Notes: a model not told the origin generated them from the sequence alone. DNA of 12,432 bases from Monoraphidium neglectum (GCF_000611645.1 NW_014012502.1:5379-17810); one strand, 5' to 3'; positions 1 through 8,531 are shown, counted from the first letter of the stretch. A program made the numbers and translations.

Positions 1-1872
1 GAGGAGGACTGGAATGCTGTCAGCACAGCGGAGGCCGAGCCATACTGGGTGTCTAAGGTGGGCGGGTGATAGGGGCTGCGATTTTGGGGGGTGGTGGTGG
101 TGGGCTCGTGGGGAGGCGCTGGGGCCGGTGGGCGCCATTTGGTGCAGGCAAGTGTTCAGCCGGTCTAAACCTGCAGCTTTGCGGGCATCAGCGGCCGCGA
201 TGGGCAACCAGTGTGTGCAGCGCTGGGCGCTAACGGCCCATCAAGGTCGCGGCCGGCCTGACTGCGCCAGCGCTGCGAGGCTGACCGCGTCGCAGCCTCG
301 CCTGCAATGCAACGGCCCGCCATGACTCCTCTGCGGCCCCCATCCTGTTGAACCCCCAGATCGAGGCGGAGCGCCTGGCATGGCGGCTGGCGCGGGAGCA
401 CGGGCTGGATGTGATAACCATCCTGCCAAACTTCGTGCTGGGCCCTGTGGCGGGCCCGGGGGCCACCGGCGTCAGCACCGGCTTCATGAAGGAATTTCTG
501 GAGGCACCGGGGGGCAAGGTGCGGCGGGGAGAGGAGCCAGGTCCGTGCCAGGTGGCTGCGCAGCCTTCAAGGAGCATGCAGCCTCACTGAGAACGTGGCT
601 GCACCTGCAACAGTGGGACGCACGGTCGCGGCTTCGGTCCACTGCAATTTGGCGGCTGCCCTCTATCTCAGCCGGCTGCAGCGCGTCGCTCGCGCCCGTT
701 TGCAGCGCATCACGACCCGCGCGCGCCCTGGCGCGTTGGGGCGGCCCCGCAGGTGCCCGAGGGGACGTGGACGGTGTGCGACGTGCGGGATGTGGCGGCC
801 GCGCACATTGCTGCGGCCGAGGGGCCCGAGGCGTCTGGGCGCTACATCGTCAGCCAGCCCGGGTCATTCGACGCGCGGTGCGCGCCCGGCGCTGGGGCCG
901 GCGGTCGTGGCGGTGTGGCGGTGGCGGGCGGGGCGCGAAGCGCAGCGGGGCGGGAGGGGTGGTGCTCAGCGGGGGCGATGGGGGCGAGGTCTGGACTGAG
1001 GCGAGAGTATGTGTTGGTGGTCGCCGCCTTGGAGGGTGCTGGCTGCACCACCCATGCCTTCATCCGACGCATCTCACGCGTCAGCCATCGCAGCTGCGCT
1101 TGGGCAATCCCACGCCTTGGCCCGCGCATTGTGTGCAACGCGTCGCAGTCACCGCCATCGCCGCAGGTTTGTGACGGACACTCTGAAGGAGGCGCTGCCG
1201 GGCGCTGCGGAGGGGCTGCCTGACGGGGTGCGCGCGGACACCAAGGAGACGATCGACGCATCCAAGGTGGGGCCTGTTGGCGTGCTGTGGGTGTGCGCGC
1301 ACGCGTGTGTGTGTGTGTGTGTGTTACACTTTTTGTGTGTGTTGTGTGTGTGTTTGTGTGGGTGTGGGTCGGTAAACGTGCGTTCTTGGGAGCGTGTGTG
1401 CGTGTGAGCGCGCAAGATGCACCCATCTGCTTGCGCCGGTGTGTGTTGTCATTTGTGACGAATTCACTCGCGTGGGTGTGCGTGTACTGCGCGCTTTGTC
1501 GATTCGGGTTTAGGAAGCGGCGCATGCGTGCGCAAGGTTGAATGATGGGAGGATGTCTGTGTGCGTGTGCTTTATCCCGCACATGTATCGCCAAGGTTGG
1601 CTACCCGAAAGTCCAGCGCTCGGCCGCCCAACTCGACACCCCCCAACGCCAACGCGCCACCATACTGCTGCGCCGCCACGCCGGTCAAACTCAAATGCCG
1701 GTCAAACTCCAACTTTACTCTAAATCGTGTTGACCGACAGGTGACCCACCAGCTGGGCGTCGAGCTGCACCCTGTGCGGGCCACGCTGGTCGACATGGCG
1801 CGGTCGCTGCTGCAGCACGGGGTGGCGGCGCCAGAGTGGCACAAGGCGGGCGCCGCGGTGCACGCGGCGTAG
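1..1872 (+). CDS. NAD(P)-dependent extended SDR, DFR/cinnamoyl-CoA reductase-like (3' part, five exons)
   Basis: The gene enters from the left edge. Exons that keep one reading frame across GT-AG introns are 1-57, 360-518, 753-877, 1167-1266 and 1741-1872, giving 190 C-terminal residues and a TAG stop. Exon 1 ends in PYWVSK, which fits the catalytic YxxxK motif of the SDR superfamily. It is followed by an AERLAW helix and a VITILPNFVLGP segment, as in dihydroflavonol-4-reductases and cinnamoyl-CoA reductases. A later exon has the D-V-R-D-V-A-A-A-H-I motif and a GRYIVS strand, both usual there. The last exon, VTHQLGVELHPV onward, matches the closing helices. The family reduces a carbonyl group with NADPH, generally in the cytosol; the substrate cannot be read here. 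The N-terminal Rossmann glycine motif lies outside the window. Intron phases are 0, 0, 2, 0. Family assignment is firm; the specific substrate is unknown. Confidence 0.85.
58..359 (+). other. Intron of the DFR/CCR-like gene, G-run rich
   Basis: The donor GTGGGCGG follows the YxxxK exon and the acceptor is CCCCCAG, phase 0. The first part holds four runs of three or more G at 86-91, 102-104, 110-113 and 121-124. Apparent open frames here on both strands are not conserved-looking and are treated as chance. Confidence 0.75.
1267..1740 (+). other. Long GT-rich intron of the DFR/CCR-like gene
   Basis: This is the longest intron of the gene (474 bases), between the codons for ...DASK and VTHQLG, phase 0, with donor GTGGGG and acceptor CGACAG. 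The 5' half is a degenerate GT-rich microsatellite. The sequence before 1741 contains no stretch that would continue the protein. Confidence 0.75.
1291..1372. repeat. GT/GC-rich microsatellite inside an intron
   Basis: Bases 1291-1324 alternate perfectly between purine and pyrimidine (GT, GC, AC dinucleotides). They are followed by interrupted (GT)n to about 1372. GT-rich words continue thinly to about 1575. The His/Thr/Cys/Val-rich open frames across it are translations of the repeat. Confidence 0.85.
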
Positions 1873-1959
1873 GCCGCGACGGCCGGGGCCGGCTCGGTGC
1901 CTTCCCGCGTTTGATGCGGCGCGCCGGGCCTCTGCAGCTGGCGGGATGCAGTTGGGTGC

Positions 1960-2165
1960 TGTTACTGTAACATTCGGCCGTGGTCCACCTCTTCCTGCAG
2001 CACGAGCTGTCTGTCAGGCAAGGGGGGCCAGTGGCCCTCTTGGTTCCAGCCTGGTTAGGGATGGGGGGTGATGCTCCACATCATAAGCGCGGGCCGCGGC
2101 CTCTATGCAGTGGGACGCGTGTTCGCGCCGCTAATTTGCAGGTGCCTGGGATTAGTAAGAACTGA
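1960..2165 (+). repeat. Dispersed repeat block A, copy 1
   Basis: This stretch can be aligned by eye with about 9428-9680, in the same orientation. Shared landmarks in order are TGTAA, a TCTTCCTGCAG / TCTTGTCCTGCAG word, CAGYGGCCC followed by CTTGGTT, GGGGGTGATGCTCCA, and a TGCAGYGGGAC word. No open frame is conserved between the copies. It begins at the 3' end of the upstream reductase gene, so it may derive from that gene's 3' flank. Confidence 0.55.
1966..1970 (+). terminator. TGTAA polyadenylation-type signal of the DFR/CCR-like gene
   Basis: TGTAA is the polyadenylation signal typical of green algal nuclear genes. This copy lies 94 bases after the TAG stop in the sense orientation, so the 3' UTR is probably about 110 bases. 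Confidence 0.6.
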
Positions 2166-2541
2166 GAGATAGGTATCGACTTGGGAATTTGGGTGAACAA
2201 GCTTGGTATAAATGTGTCGAGAGCAGCTGGAGAAAAGTTGGGAATCTGGTAGAACGCAAAGCACCCTGAGTGGGCTGGGAGTTTAGTGGGCACGAAATGC
2301 ACACACCCCTTTGCCTGCCCCATTCAAGGCCCCAGGGACCCGGGCATGAGGCCCCCATTCCTCGATGCTGAGCACACCGCCACCATCGCCAATGTTGTTG
2401 CGTAGTGCAGTAGCGCTGGCCAACTCGTTGAAACGGTGCTGCTGGTGCACGTAGTCGCATGACCGCACTGTGGACAGCAGTGTGCGCCAAAGGCGCTACG
2501 GCGCTGAAAGCCTAGACCACACCCTGTGTCGGGCTATGCAG
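2166..2541. other. Intergenic stretch, nothing recognised
   Basis: No conserved-looking frame, RNA gene or repeat was seen here. Short frames on the minus strand have no recognisable motif. Confidence 0.4.
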
Positions 2542-2878
2542 TCTGGACCAGGCGCCTGGGGCCAAGGGGGCGCTGGCCGGGCGCGGCAAGCAGGTGACAT
2601 CGCAGACTGTAATTGAGCGGATTCGTGAGCCGCCCAATGCCTTTCTGGTAGCCAATGTGTGCAAACAGGCGTACAAAGACCTGGTTGATGCGCCCACCGA
2701 AGACAGTTGCGGCGACTGCCATGTGTCATGGGTGATGGGGCACAAGCCAGACGTTCAGAGCCCGCGTGGTGCCATCTCAGGGGTGGAGGGTGGATGCAGC
2801 GCCATGCTGCACGTGCATGCGAACGCTAAGGCATTCACGCACAACCACTGTGAGGATCTTCCTGATCCAGCCGCCTGA
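2542..2878 (+). other. Possible coding exon, unidentified protein
   Basis: After an acceptor-like GGGCTATGCAG, one frame stays open from 2543 to a TGA at 2876-2878. The product starts LDQAPGAKGALAGRGKQV and continues with a mixed, charged stretch (VIERIREPPNAFL, then VCKQAYKDLVDAP) and a short CGDC motif. Composition looks more protein-like than the repeat frames nearby. A second frame further on (about 2866-2985; SPITLWEDFFAANGKSQ followed by an Ala/Gln-rich stretch) looks equally plausible and might be the next exon, but I cannot place the intron convincingly. A TGTAA at 3162-3166 could end such a gene. I do not recognise the family; it may be a decayed gene. Confidence 0.3.
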
Positions 2879-2879
2879 A

Positions 2880-3410
2880 GGGGATGGCGGGCTGAGCCCC
2901 ATCACCCTGTGGGAGGACTTCTTTGCCGCTAATGGGAAAAGCCAGGCTGCGGCGCAGGAGGCAGCGACGTTCAAGGCAGCAAAATTGCAGGGCTGGAGAG
3001 GTGCTGGCTGCCCGCGTGCTAGACTGGCATGGCGGATTTTTGCATCGTTGGTGTACACTGCGCTCAGGAAGGGCCAGGCGAGCCGGTCGCTGCGTTGCCA
3101 AACGTATGTGGCTTGCGCCTGGCACGCTGCAGCGTGCAGAGCTGTGCACAGCGTGGAAGCGTGTAAGTCTCCAACATGGTGTGCATTGGCGGGCCGACGT
3201 GTCTGGTTCAACGGTGTGCACAGCTTCTCAGTGTGGAATCCTCTGGGCGCCAGCACGTCAGGGCTGGGAAAAATGAAAAGATGCCTCAACTACCTTGGGA
3301 GTCGTAGCCAACTGCCACCGTCTCGTGTACTGGCGCGACGGTGCCTGGCGCGAGGGCGCACCTGCACACCAATCCAGGGTGTGGGTGCTCCCAGCAGCTT
3401 CTTGCATGCC
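2880..3410. other. Intergenic stretch with weak coding signals
   Basis: Open frames run on both strands but none has a motif I recognise. A TGTAA word occurs at 3162-3166 on the plus strand. The sequence has no counterpart upstream of the second copy of the duplicated unit, so it looks like material present on this side only. Confidence 0.4.
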
Positions 3411-3544
3411 TGCGGTTGACCGTTGGCGCAGCCGGAAACTTTTTAAGAGTCACAAGCTTTGTGCATATACATGATGTGCTTTAGCATTTCAGTGAGATGC
3501 AAACCACACATTGTCTACACAGCAAAAACGGTACCGTAGGAACC

Positions 3545-3844
3545 ATGCAGCGCGCCCTCGCCATCAGGCGCGCTGCGCTGGCAACGAGAGGCTTCGCCAC
3601 TGAAGCAGAAACGAGCCCCAGCGTGATCAAAGTGGTGCGGGACCTCCAGAGAATGCACCTGGAGAGCCTGGACCGCATGCGCGCTGAGAACGAAGCCTTT
3701 CGGCACGAGATCAAGGGCATGTTCGACAAGCTGAGCGGCGAGGTTCACGAAGTAAGGGAGCAGCAGATGCTGCTGAACTCCTTCGTCTGCTGGTCGGTGC
3801 CGGTTGCGGGCGTCGCAGCAGCGGGCCTGGCGTACTTCCTGTAG
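3545..3844 (+). CDS. Small mitochondrial coiled-coil protein with C-terminal membrane segment (copy 1)
   Basis: Single-exon gene for 99 residues. Residues 1-19 are basic, free of acidic residues and Arg-rich (MQRALAIRRAALATRGFATE), typical of a mitochondrial presequence with an R-G-F-A type processing site. Residues 26-75 are highly charged and helical with heptad-like spacing (SLDRMRAENEAFRHEI), consistent with a coiled coil. Residues 77-99 form a hydrophobic, Ala/Gly/Val-rich segment that ends at the stop, so the mature protein could be anchored in an inner membrane. I chose the ATG at 3545 because its CATGCAGCGCGC context is shared with the paralogue at 9904; an in-frame ATG at 3497 would add 16 residues but is absent from the paralogue. 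The layout recalls MCUR1/CCDC90-type proteins, but I see no matching signature, so the function is unknown. A long 3' UTR to TGTAA at 4508 is likely. Confidence 0.75.
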   Translation: MQRALAIRRAALATRGFATEAETSPSVIKVVRDLQRMHLESLDRMRAENEAFRHEIKGMFDKLSGEVHEVREQQMLLNSFVCWSVPVAGVAAAGLAYFL

Positions 3845-4525
3845 AGTGCCTGCAGCAGACCCTCCAGGCCGCTGTCGGTGGTGGGCCTAGGCTTTTCTAC
3901 ACTGTGGTGGCAGCTTGGGATGAGGCGGCCGCGACTCTTTGGCACACATGGCATGCAGGGGGCCTTCGACAGAGAGCAAAAAGCCTTCCCTGCTCCCTCC
4001 CACCTGTGGTGACAACCCACCTGGGGATGGTTTCTTTTTTGCCATTCCTCATTGCCTCAAGCACACAAGCCGCCTCTGCAGCCCAGCTCACGCACGCGCC
4101 GGGACGCAACTGCGCTGCTGCTCTGCCCCGTTCGCCGCTGGTGCAACATCGCCGTGGAGCGCCTGACGCGCTTGCTTTGTGCCCTTGCTGCCGGCCAGAC
4201 TCCAGCGCACATTACCCGCCGTTGCCTTTGACTTCCCGGCCACCGGTCACCTGTGCCCCTCAGAAGTGTTCTGTGCCGCTGTTTGATGCTGCCGCAGTCT
4301 CCTTGATCCTCTTGCAGGCATTTGTACAACAATCACGGCAGCACCCTAATGCACTGCTGCTTCGTGCTTGCCTCGCCCCTAATCTAGCTGATGTTGACAA
4401 ACAACTTCCCCATGAATCTTGTGTTGTTACATCCTGAGCCAAGTTTGTGCCTAGTTGCTGTTGCTGTGAATTGTAGGGTGTTGTTTGGGCCAAGGCTTTG
4501 GTGCAACTGTAAGCCTTCGCTGCTC
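3845..4525 (+). other. Probable 3' UTR of the copy 1 coiled-coil gene
   Basis: The region between the stop and TGTAA is alignable with 10171-10775. Long open frames occur in both copies. Matching words (AWDEA early, SPAH later) fall in one frame in copy 2 but in two different frames in copy 1, so the indels do not respect codons. I therefore read it as untranslated. Confidence 0.55.
4508..4512 (+). terminator. TGTAA polyadenylation-type signal, copy 1
   Basis: First TGTAA on the sense strand after the stop of the copy 1 gene, about 660 bases downstream. The paralogue also has its first TGTAA about 580 bases downstream of its stop. Long 3' UTRs are common in green algae. Confidence 0.5.
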
Positions 4526-4619
4526 GTATCGTTCAGGTGAAACAGCCCTGCATATCCAAAGCAAGCTGTTGTCATCAGGCCACCCGCTCAAGCTCGCTCC
4601 CCCTCCTCTCTCGCACAAA

Positions 4620-5066
4620 AAGTATGTTACTCCAGCGCAGAGGCGTGGCGCACCTTCTGCAGGGCCTGCGCAAGGAGGGCATCACACAGCTGTTTCATAA
4701 CCTTGGCATAATCGCGAGGGGTGAGTGTGATGGGAGCGCGGCACTTCTGGCTGGGAGGATACTTGTGCAGGCAAGGCAGACAGTCTGGACGATTTAGTGC
4801 CAAGCTAGCCACACACACAATGATGGGTTGCCTCTTGCGACGCCCAACACACTCTGCCCAGCTGCAGCTGCTGCCTGAACATCAGTGTGCTCACCCCTCT
4901 TCCGTTCAAATCCACACATGGGCGATATTCTTCTCCACATCAATCCAAAACAAAAGCTGTTGTGATGGCCAGGCTGCTGGCTATCCCTGTGGCCGGCCCC
5001 TGGGAGGAGCGCCTTCGCGGCTCGGACGTGTTTCATCACGCATTTGTGCACAACAGGGTGGATTGA
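4620..5066 (+). other. Possible second gene of the duplicated unit, copy 1 (unidentified)
   Basis: Two stretches keep protein-like similarity with copy 2. The first (about 4656-4722) reads GLRKEGITQLFHNL, against GLSKTNPTKLIQNL in copy 2, and is followed by a strong donor GTGAGTG. The second (4965-5066) reads MARLLAIPVAGPW, then ERLRGSDVFHHAFVHNRVD and a TGA; copy 2 has RLVGTDRLYRAFTHGRMN and a TGA. A minus-strand frame over the first stretch (TPRDYAKVMKQL) is also open in copy 1 but carries a TAG in copy 2. The overall similarity of the copies is high enough that such resemblance could be passive. I do not recognise a family. Confidence 0.25.
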
Positions 5067-5168
5067 GCAGGACCGTGGCTGGGGTCGGGCTTTGGTGCAC
5101 GCGCGCAGGGCGGTTTCGCAAATAGCCACGCTAGAAATGTGTGAGACTGACACGAATGATATGCTTTT

Positions 5169-5353
5169 CTCTGCTTGCTTGCAGTGAGATTGCACGTTGC
5201 GCGCGGCTGCTGCGGTTTGTTTGCGCTAGCAAGCAGGTAGGAGAGTGGCGCAGTGCTTGGGCTGCACAGATCCTGGACAGCTGCCCTTGGCGTGCAGCGC
5301 ACCGTTTGAAAGACTTCTTGAGGCACAGGTTTCGTGTTACAACTTCTGTTTAA
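5169..5353 (+). other. Possible terminal exon, unidentified
   Basis: A pyrimidine-rich run ends in CTTGCTTGCAG just before an open frame that reads EIARCARLLRFVCASKQ and, further on, ILDSCPWRAAHRLKDFL before a TAA at 5351-5353. The product is basic. An acceptor-like TTGCAG lies at the corresponding place in two other repeat copies (near 8969 and 11411). No start or upstream exon can be assigned with confidence. It overlaps the likely 3' end of the minus-strand SDR. Confidence 0.25.
5337..5341 (-). terminator. TGTAA polyadenylation-type signal of the minus-strand SDR
   Basis: TTACA on the plus strand reads TGTAA on the minus strand. It is the only such word that I found between here and the SDR stop at 5940, which implies a 3' UTR of about 600 bases. 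Confidence 0.45.
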
Positions 5354-5939
5354 CTCTATCGAAGGACAGTCCCCCGGTTGCTTCCCGGGTGCAAAAAAAG
5401 GGGTTGTTGCATGGTTGACGCCATGCCCTGCGCCTTGGTGGCAGGCGCAGCTGCCCTGAGCCTGCCCCTGCCTGGCAGCGGCGCGTGCTGTGTTGCATCA
5501 GATCCTCGTTGTCACAGCTGAGGGGAGCTGCACAGATTCGGAATCGGCGAGCGGGTGCCTGTCCATCAACGAGGGCCGGAAACTTGAGGTTGCGGCTCAC
5601 AAGGGGCGGCGCCAAGGTCCAGTCGGCGCCGCGGGCCAGTTAGGCCTGGTCGCGGCACCAGGTGCTTTACGCAAAAGAAGCACAGCACATTTGCAAAAGT
5701 ACGTGCAGACCGAAAATGCCCTCCATGCACAGCTGTCGAGGACAAGAGCCGCTGCTGCTAAGCATATGGCAGCGCTGAGTGGCGCCGCAGCTTCAAATCC
5801 CCGCCCACGGTGAAAACGGGACCAAGTGCGGCATGGCTGATGCAATATCTTCAGTTTGAAGGGACAATCAGTCATTCGCCTGCCACCAAGAGATTGCTGT
5901 ACGAAGCTGCCAAAGGGGGAGGGGTGGAGCGACCTGGAC
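5354..5939 (-). other. Probable 3' UTR of the minus-strand SDR
   Basis: This is the stretch between the SDR stop and its TGTAA. A plus-strand frame at 5490-5813 is open and its end looks helical (HLQKYVQTENALHAQL), so an antisense gene is not excluded. It has no convincing splice partners and no downstream TGTAA before the SDR coding region. Confidence 0.4.
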
Positions 5940-8531
5940 TCAAAAAGGAATCCGCTGGCGATCCCTCCAGAAAGCCCCGGTGACGAGCTCCCCCCCGTCC
6001 ACCCCCGGGGGTGGCAGGGTGGCCAGCCACACCGGCGTGTCCGCGCCCTGGGCGGCCGTCCTGGGGCCGCCCCAGCTGCTCATGTCGGTGGCGCACCAGC
6101 CGGGGCTGATGCAGGGGGGGACGAGTGGGGTGCGGCGCACGCAGGTGAGGGGGGGGGCTCAAGGAGCGAGAACGGGCGGGGAGCGAGGGATCAATCGTAG
6201 CATACAAAAGCAGCACAAACTGCAAACTTTCATGATCTCCTTCTTGGCACTTGTTTGAAAGTGCAGTCTGGGATCTGCGCACAGCTGGCAACTGTTTGGC
6301 CGCGACGGGCGTGGAGGGGCCATCCAGACCCAAGGAAAGGCCGCGGCTGCGGCACCGTCCGCCCACTTGCGCTGTCGGTCCCGCCCCCCGCCCCCCGCCC
6401 ACCAGACTGCGTTGACCATGATGCCGCGGCCCTCCAGCTGCTTGGCCAGCACGCGCGTGTAGGCGGTCTCCAGGGCCTACGGGGTTGGATGGGGGAAGAT
6501 GGGAGGCGTTGTGTAATACAACATGATATGAGAATAAGATTTGCTGGAGCTGCGTGAGTTCAGGGGTTAGACTGCTGCAAATAGAACACAGCAGATGGGC
6601 ACCAGCCTCACAGCAACGCACCTGCCGCCTCCACTCCTGCCACCCCTCCGCACCCACCACCGCCACACCGCGTCCGCCCCTCGCTCCGCCCCGCTGCGAC
6701 CTGCGGCGCTGTGCTTCACTCCACTACCCCCCGTCCCTTGAACGCACGCGCCCCCCACGGACCCCAACCCCCCTGGGGCACCTTCGATATGCCGTACATG
6801 CTTGCCGGCCACCCCTCAGCCTTGTATGAGCCGGCCTTGATGTCAGCCACAAATTTGTCAGCCAGGGCCTCCAGCTGGGGGCGGTCAACAGGGGACTCGA
6901 ACTGGGCCCTCAGGGCGGCGCCAGGGATGCGCGACAGGTCGCCGGCGCTGCATCGGGACGCAGACGAGGGGGCAAGGGGGTCGATTGTCTGTCAACGTGT
7001 TGTTGTAGTGCGCGCTGCTGGGTGCATTTCTTGGCCGTTGGCTGCTGGTGTTGGGGAGTCGCAGGGCGTGCGTGGGCTCCCTGCGCGAGAGGCGCTGCGG
7101 CTGCAGGCATGGCGGATGTCGTCACCGGCGGCATCTGAAAGCCCCGCCTGCGCCCCTCGCGCCGCTGCCAGCGCCGTCACTGCTGCAATTGAATCCGTGT
7201 GTGACAGACAGCACCGCGGCAGCAGCAAATCGAGTTCGTTGACCAGGGTTTGACCGCGGCCGCCCACCCGCTGCTGACGTTGATGATCCGCCCCCGCCCC
7301 TCTGCCAGCAGTGGCGCCAGCGCCTCGCACGCGTCCGCGGTGCCCCTGAAGTTTGTGTCTATCGTGGCCTTGCACTCCTCTGCGCCAAACACGTCCCCCT
7401 TGAACGCCACGCCGGCGTTGTTGACCAACACAACCAGCCTGCCGGGGTGGCGCGCCTCCAGCTGGGCTTTGAAGGCCTGATGGCGTGGGGTGTGTTGTAT
7501 GGGGGGAGGAGGGGCGGCGGATGAGGGTGGGGAGCGGGGTGTTTGCAGCAAAGGTGTGGGAGGGTTAAGAACTGTTCAGGGGCCTCTGGCGGGACGGGAC
7601 GGCCGAGCGACCAAACCGCATGTAGTTCGAGCGCTAGATTAGGGTTTAGGGTTTACGCGCCCGCAGGATGCGGCGCTCCCAGCGCCCGGCGCGCCCAGGC
7701 CCAAGCGCAGCGCCCCCGTAGGGACGGCGTGCCGCGCGGCGCCAGGGGGCGGCGCGGCGTACTCCCGTGTTGACGGCCGCTTGCGAGCGCCCGGCGCTTT
7801 GCAATCCGTTTCACCCCTTCGCCCGTTGCGAGGCCCCAGCCGCGCCGGCGCCCACTTCTATCGACGCTTTGTCGGAGATGTCCAGCCGTTCGAATCCCAG
7901 GGCCGAGGGATCTGAGATGGAGGGCAGCCCCTTGAGCTTCTCCAGGGCGGCGGCGCCCAGCTCGGCTGGGTATGTGAGGCGTGAGGCGCCAGACGAGTGG
8001 TGGGGCGCGGGTCAGTGGGATTTGCAGGTGGGGGTGGGGCCAGGGAGGGGGAGGAGGGTTGGTCATTGGGAAGGAGGGGTGTAACAGGGCAAGGCCGGCG
8101 CGGCTAATGGGGGCTTGCTTTGGGCCCTCGACGCACGGCAAAGCGGGCTCGCAAGCAGCAGGTGCGAAAAATCAAGTGCGCGCAACGACGGACGCCGCCG
8201 CCATGCTGTGTTTTCGCCCCATGTACACGCATCGCGGGCAGCTACTCACGGTTGCGGGCGGTCACGATAACGCGGAAGCCGGCCTCAGCTAGCAGGCGCG
8301 CAATCTCATAGCCGATGCCCTTGTTCGCCCCTGCGGCGCATGGCGGGGAGGCAAGGAAGGAGAGCGGCCCCATGCGATCGATCAGGTGCACTGGGCACGA
8401 CGCATGGAGCCAGGCAGCGGCTCTGGCTTTTGCTGCATGAGCACTGGGTGGGTGTGACAGCGCGGTGTGTGCAGGCGTGACGCACCCGTGACGACCGCCA
8501 CGTCCTCGCTACTCCACCACTTGGAGGCCAT
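5940..8531 (-). CDS. Classical SDR, carbonyl reductase / menthone reductase-like (seven exons, complete)
   Basis: Exons, in transcript order: 8486-8531, 8250-8330, 7856-7965, 7268-7476, 6782-6947, 6403-6476 and 5940-6105. All introns are GT-AG and together encode 283 residues. The N-terminus MASKWWSSEDVAVVTG leads into the NADP-binding motif TGANKGIG (15-22). NNAG is at 98-101, the catalytic-tetrad Asn in TNFRGT at 121, the Ser pair in NVSSG at 147-148, and YGISK with Tyr200 and Lys204; CPGW follows. All tetrad residues are present, so the enzyme should be active. The family reduces ketones and aldehydes with NADPH. The double Trp before the first strand and the closing FWRDRQRIPF agree with the plant menthone reductase-like subfamily as I recall it. 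The substrate is unknown. An in-frame ATG at 8648 would add a 39-residue transit-like extension. Confidence 0.9.
7477..7855 (-). other. Intron 3 of the minus-strand SDR, very GC-rich part
   Basis: This is the longest intron of the gene (379 bases). It holds a telomere-like motif at 7639-7655 and, next to it, a strongly GC-rich stretch at about 7655-7800. Donor and acceptor (GTGGGC, CATCAG) join codons in phase 0. Confidence 0.7.
7639..7655 (+). repeat. Short interstitial telomere-like repeat (TTTAGGG)
   Basis: The sequence TTAGGGTTTAGGGTTTA is about two and a half units of the plant-type telomere repeat. On the transcribed minus strand of the SDR it reads as AAACCCTAA words, the plant telo-box. 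The same unit is reported at telomeres of Chlorella-type algae, whereas Chlamydomonas uses TTTTAGGG. Confidence 0.7.

Larger units (their letters stand above)
3410..5210 (+). repeat. Segmental duplication, copy 1
   Basis: The segment matches 9770-11430 in the same order and orientation. Similarity is highest across the small gene (3545-3844) and continues through its 5' flank (GTGCATAYACRTG and CTACAC words), its 3' UTR (TAGAGTGCCTGC, GCTTGGGATGAGGCGG, CACACAAGCCG, CAGCCCAGCTCAC) and beyond (CTTCTGCAGGGCCTG, ATTGAGCAGGACYGTGGCTGGG). Copies differ by many substitutions and small indels, so the event is not recent. No terminal inverted repeats or target-site duplications were seen. Confidence 0.8.

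Noticed and set aside
380..1174. 264-codon plus-strand frame
   Set aside because: It is the wrong frame over exons at 360-518 and 753-877, whose correct frame gives the SDR motifs; GC-rich sequence lengthens chance frames.
842..1594. 250-codon minus-strand frame
   Set aside because: It lies antisense to verified exons and introns of the DFR/CCR-like gene, and its His/Thr-rich middle is the GT microsatellite.
3904..4437. 177-codon plus frame after the copy 1 gene, and its 183-codon counterpart at 10207-10758
   Set aside because: Homologous words fall in the same frame in copy 2 but in different frames in copy 1, so indels are not codon-sized; better read as 3' UTR.
4627..4818. Minus-strand gene in the duplicated unit (TPRDYAKVMKQL frame)
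   Set aside because: The counterpart frame in copy 2 has a TAG, and similarity is no better than in the plus frame; kept only as an alternative in the feature note.
5872..6666. 264-codon minus-strand frame
   Set aside because: It reads through SDR introns in another frame; the exons 5940-6105 and 6403-6476 give CPGW and the expected C-terminus in the proper frames.
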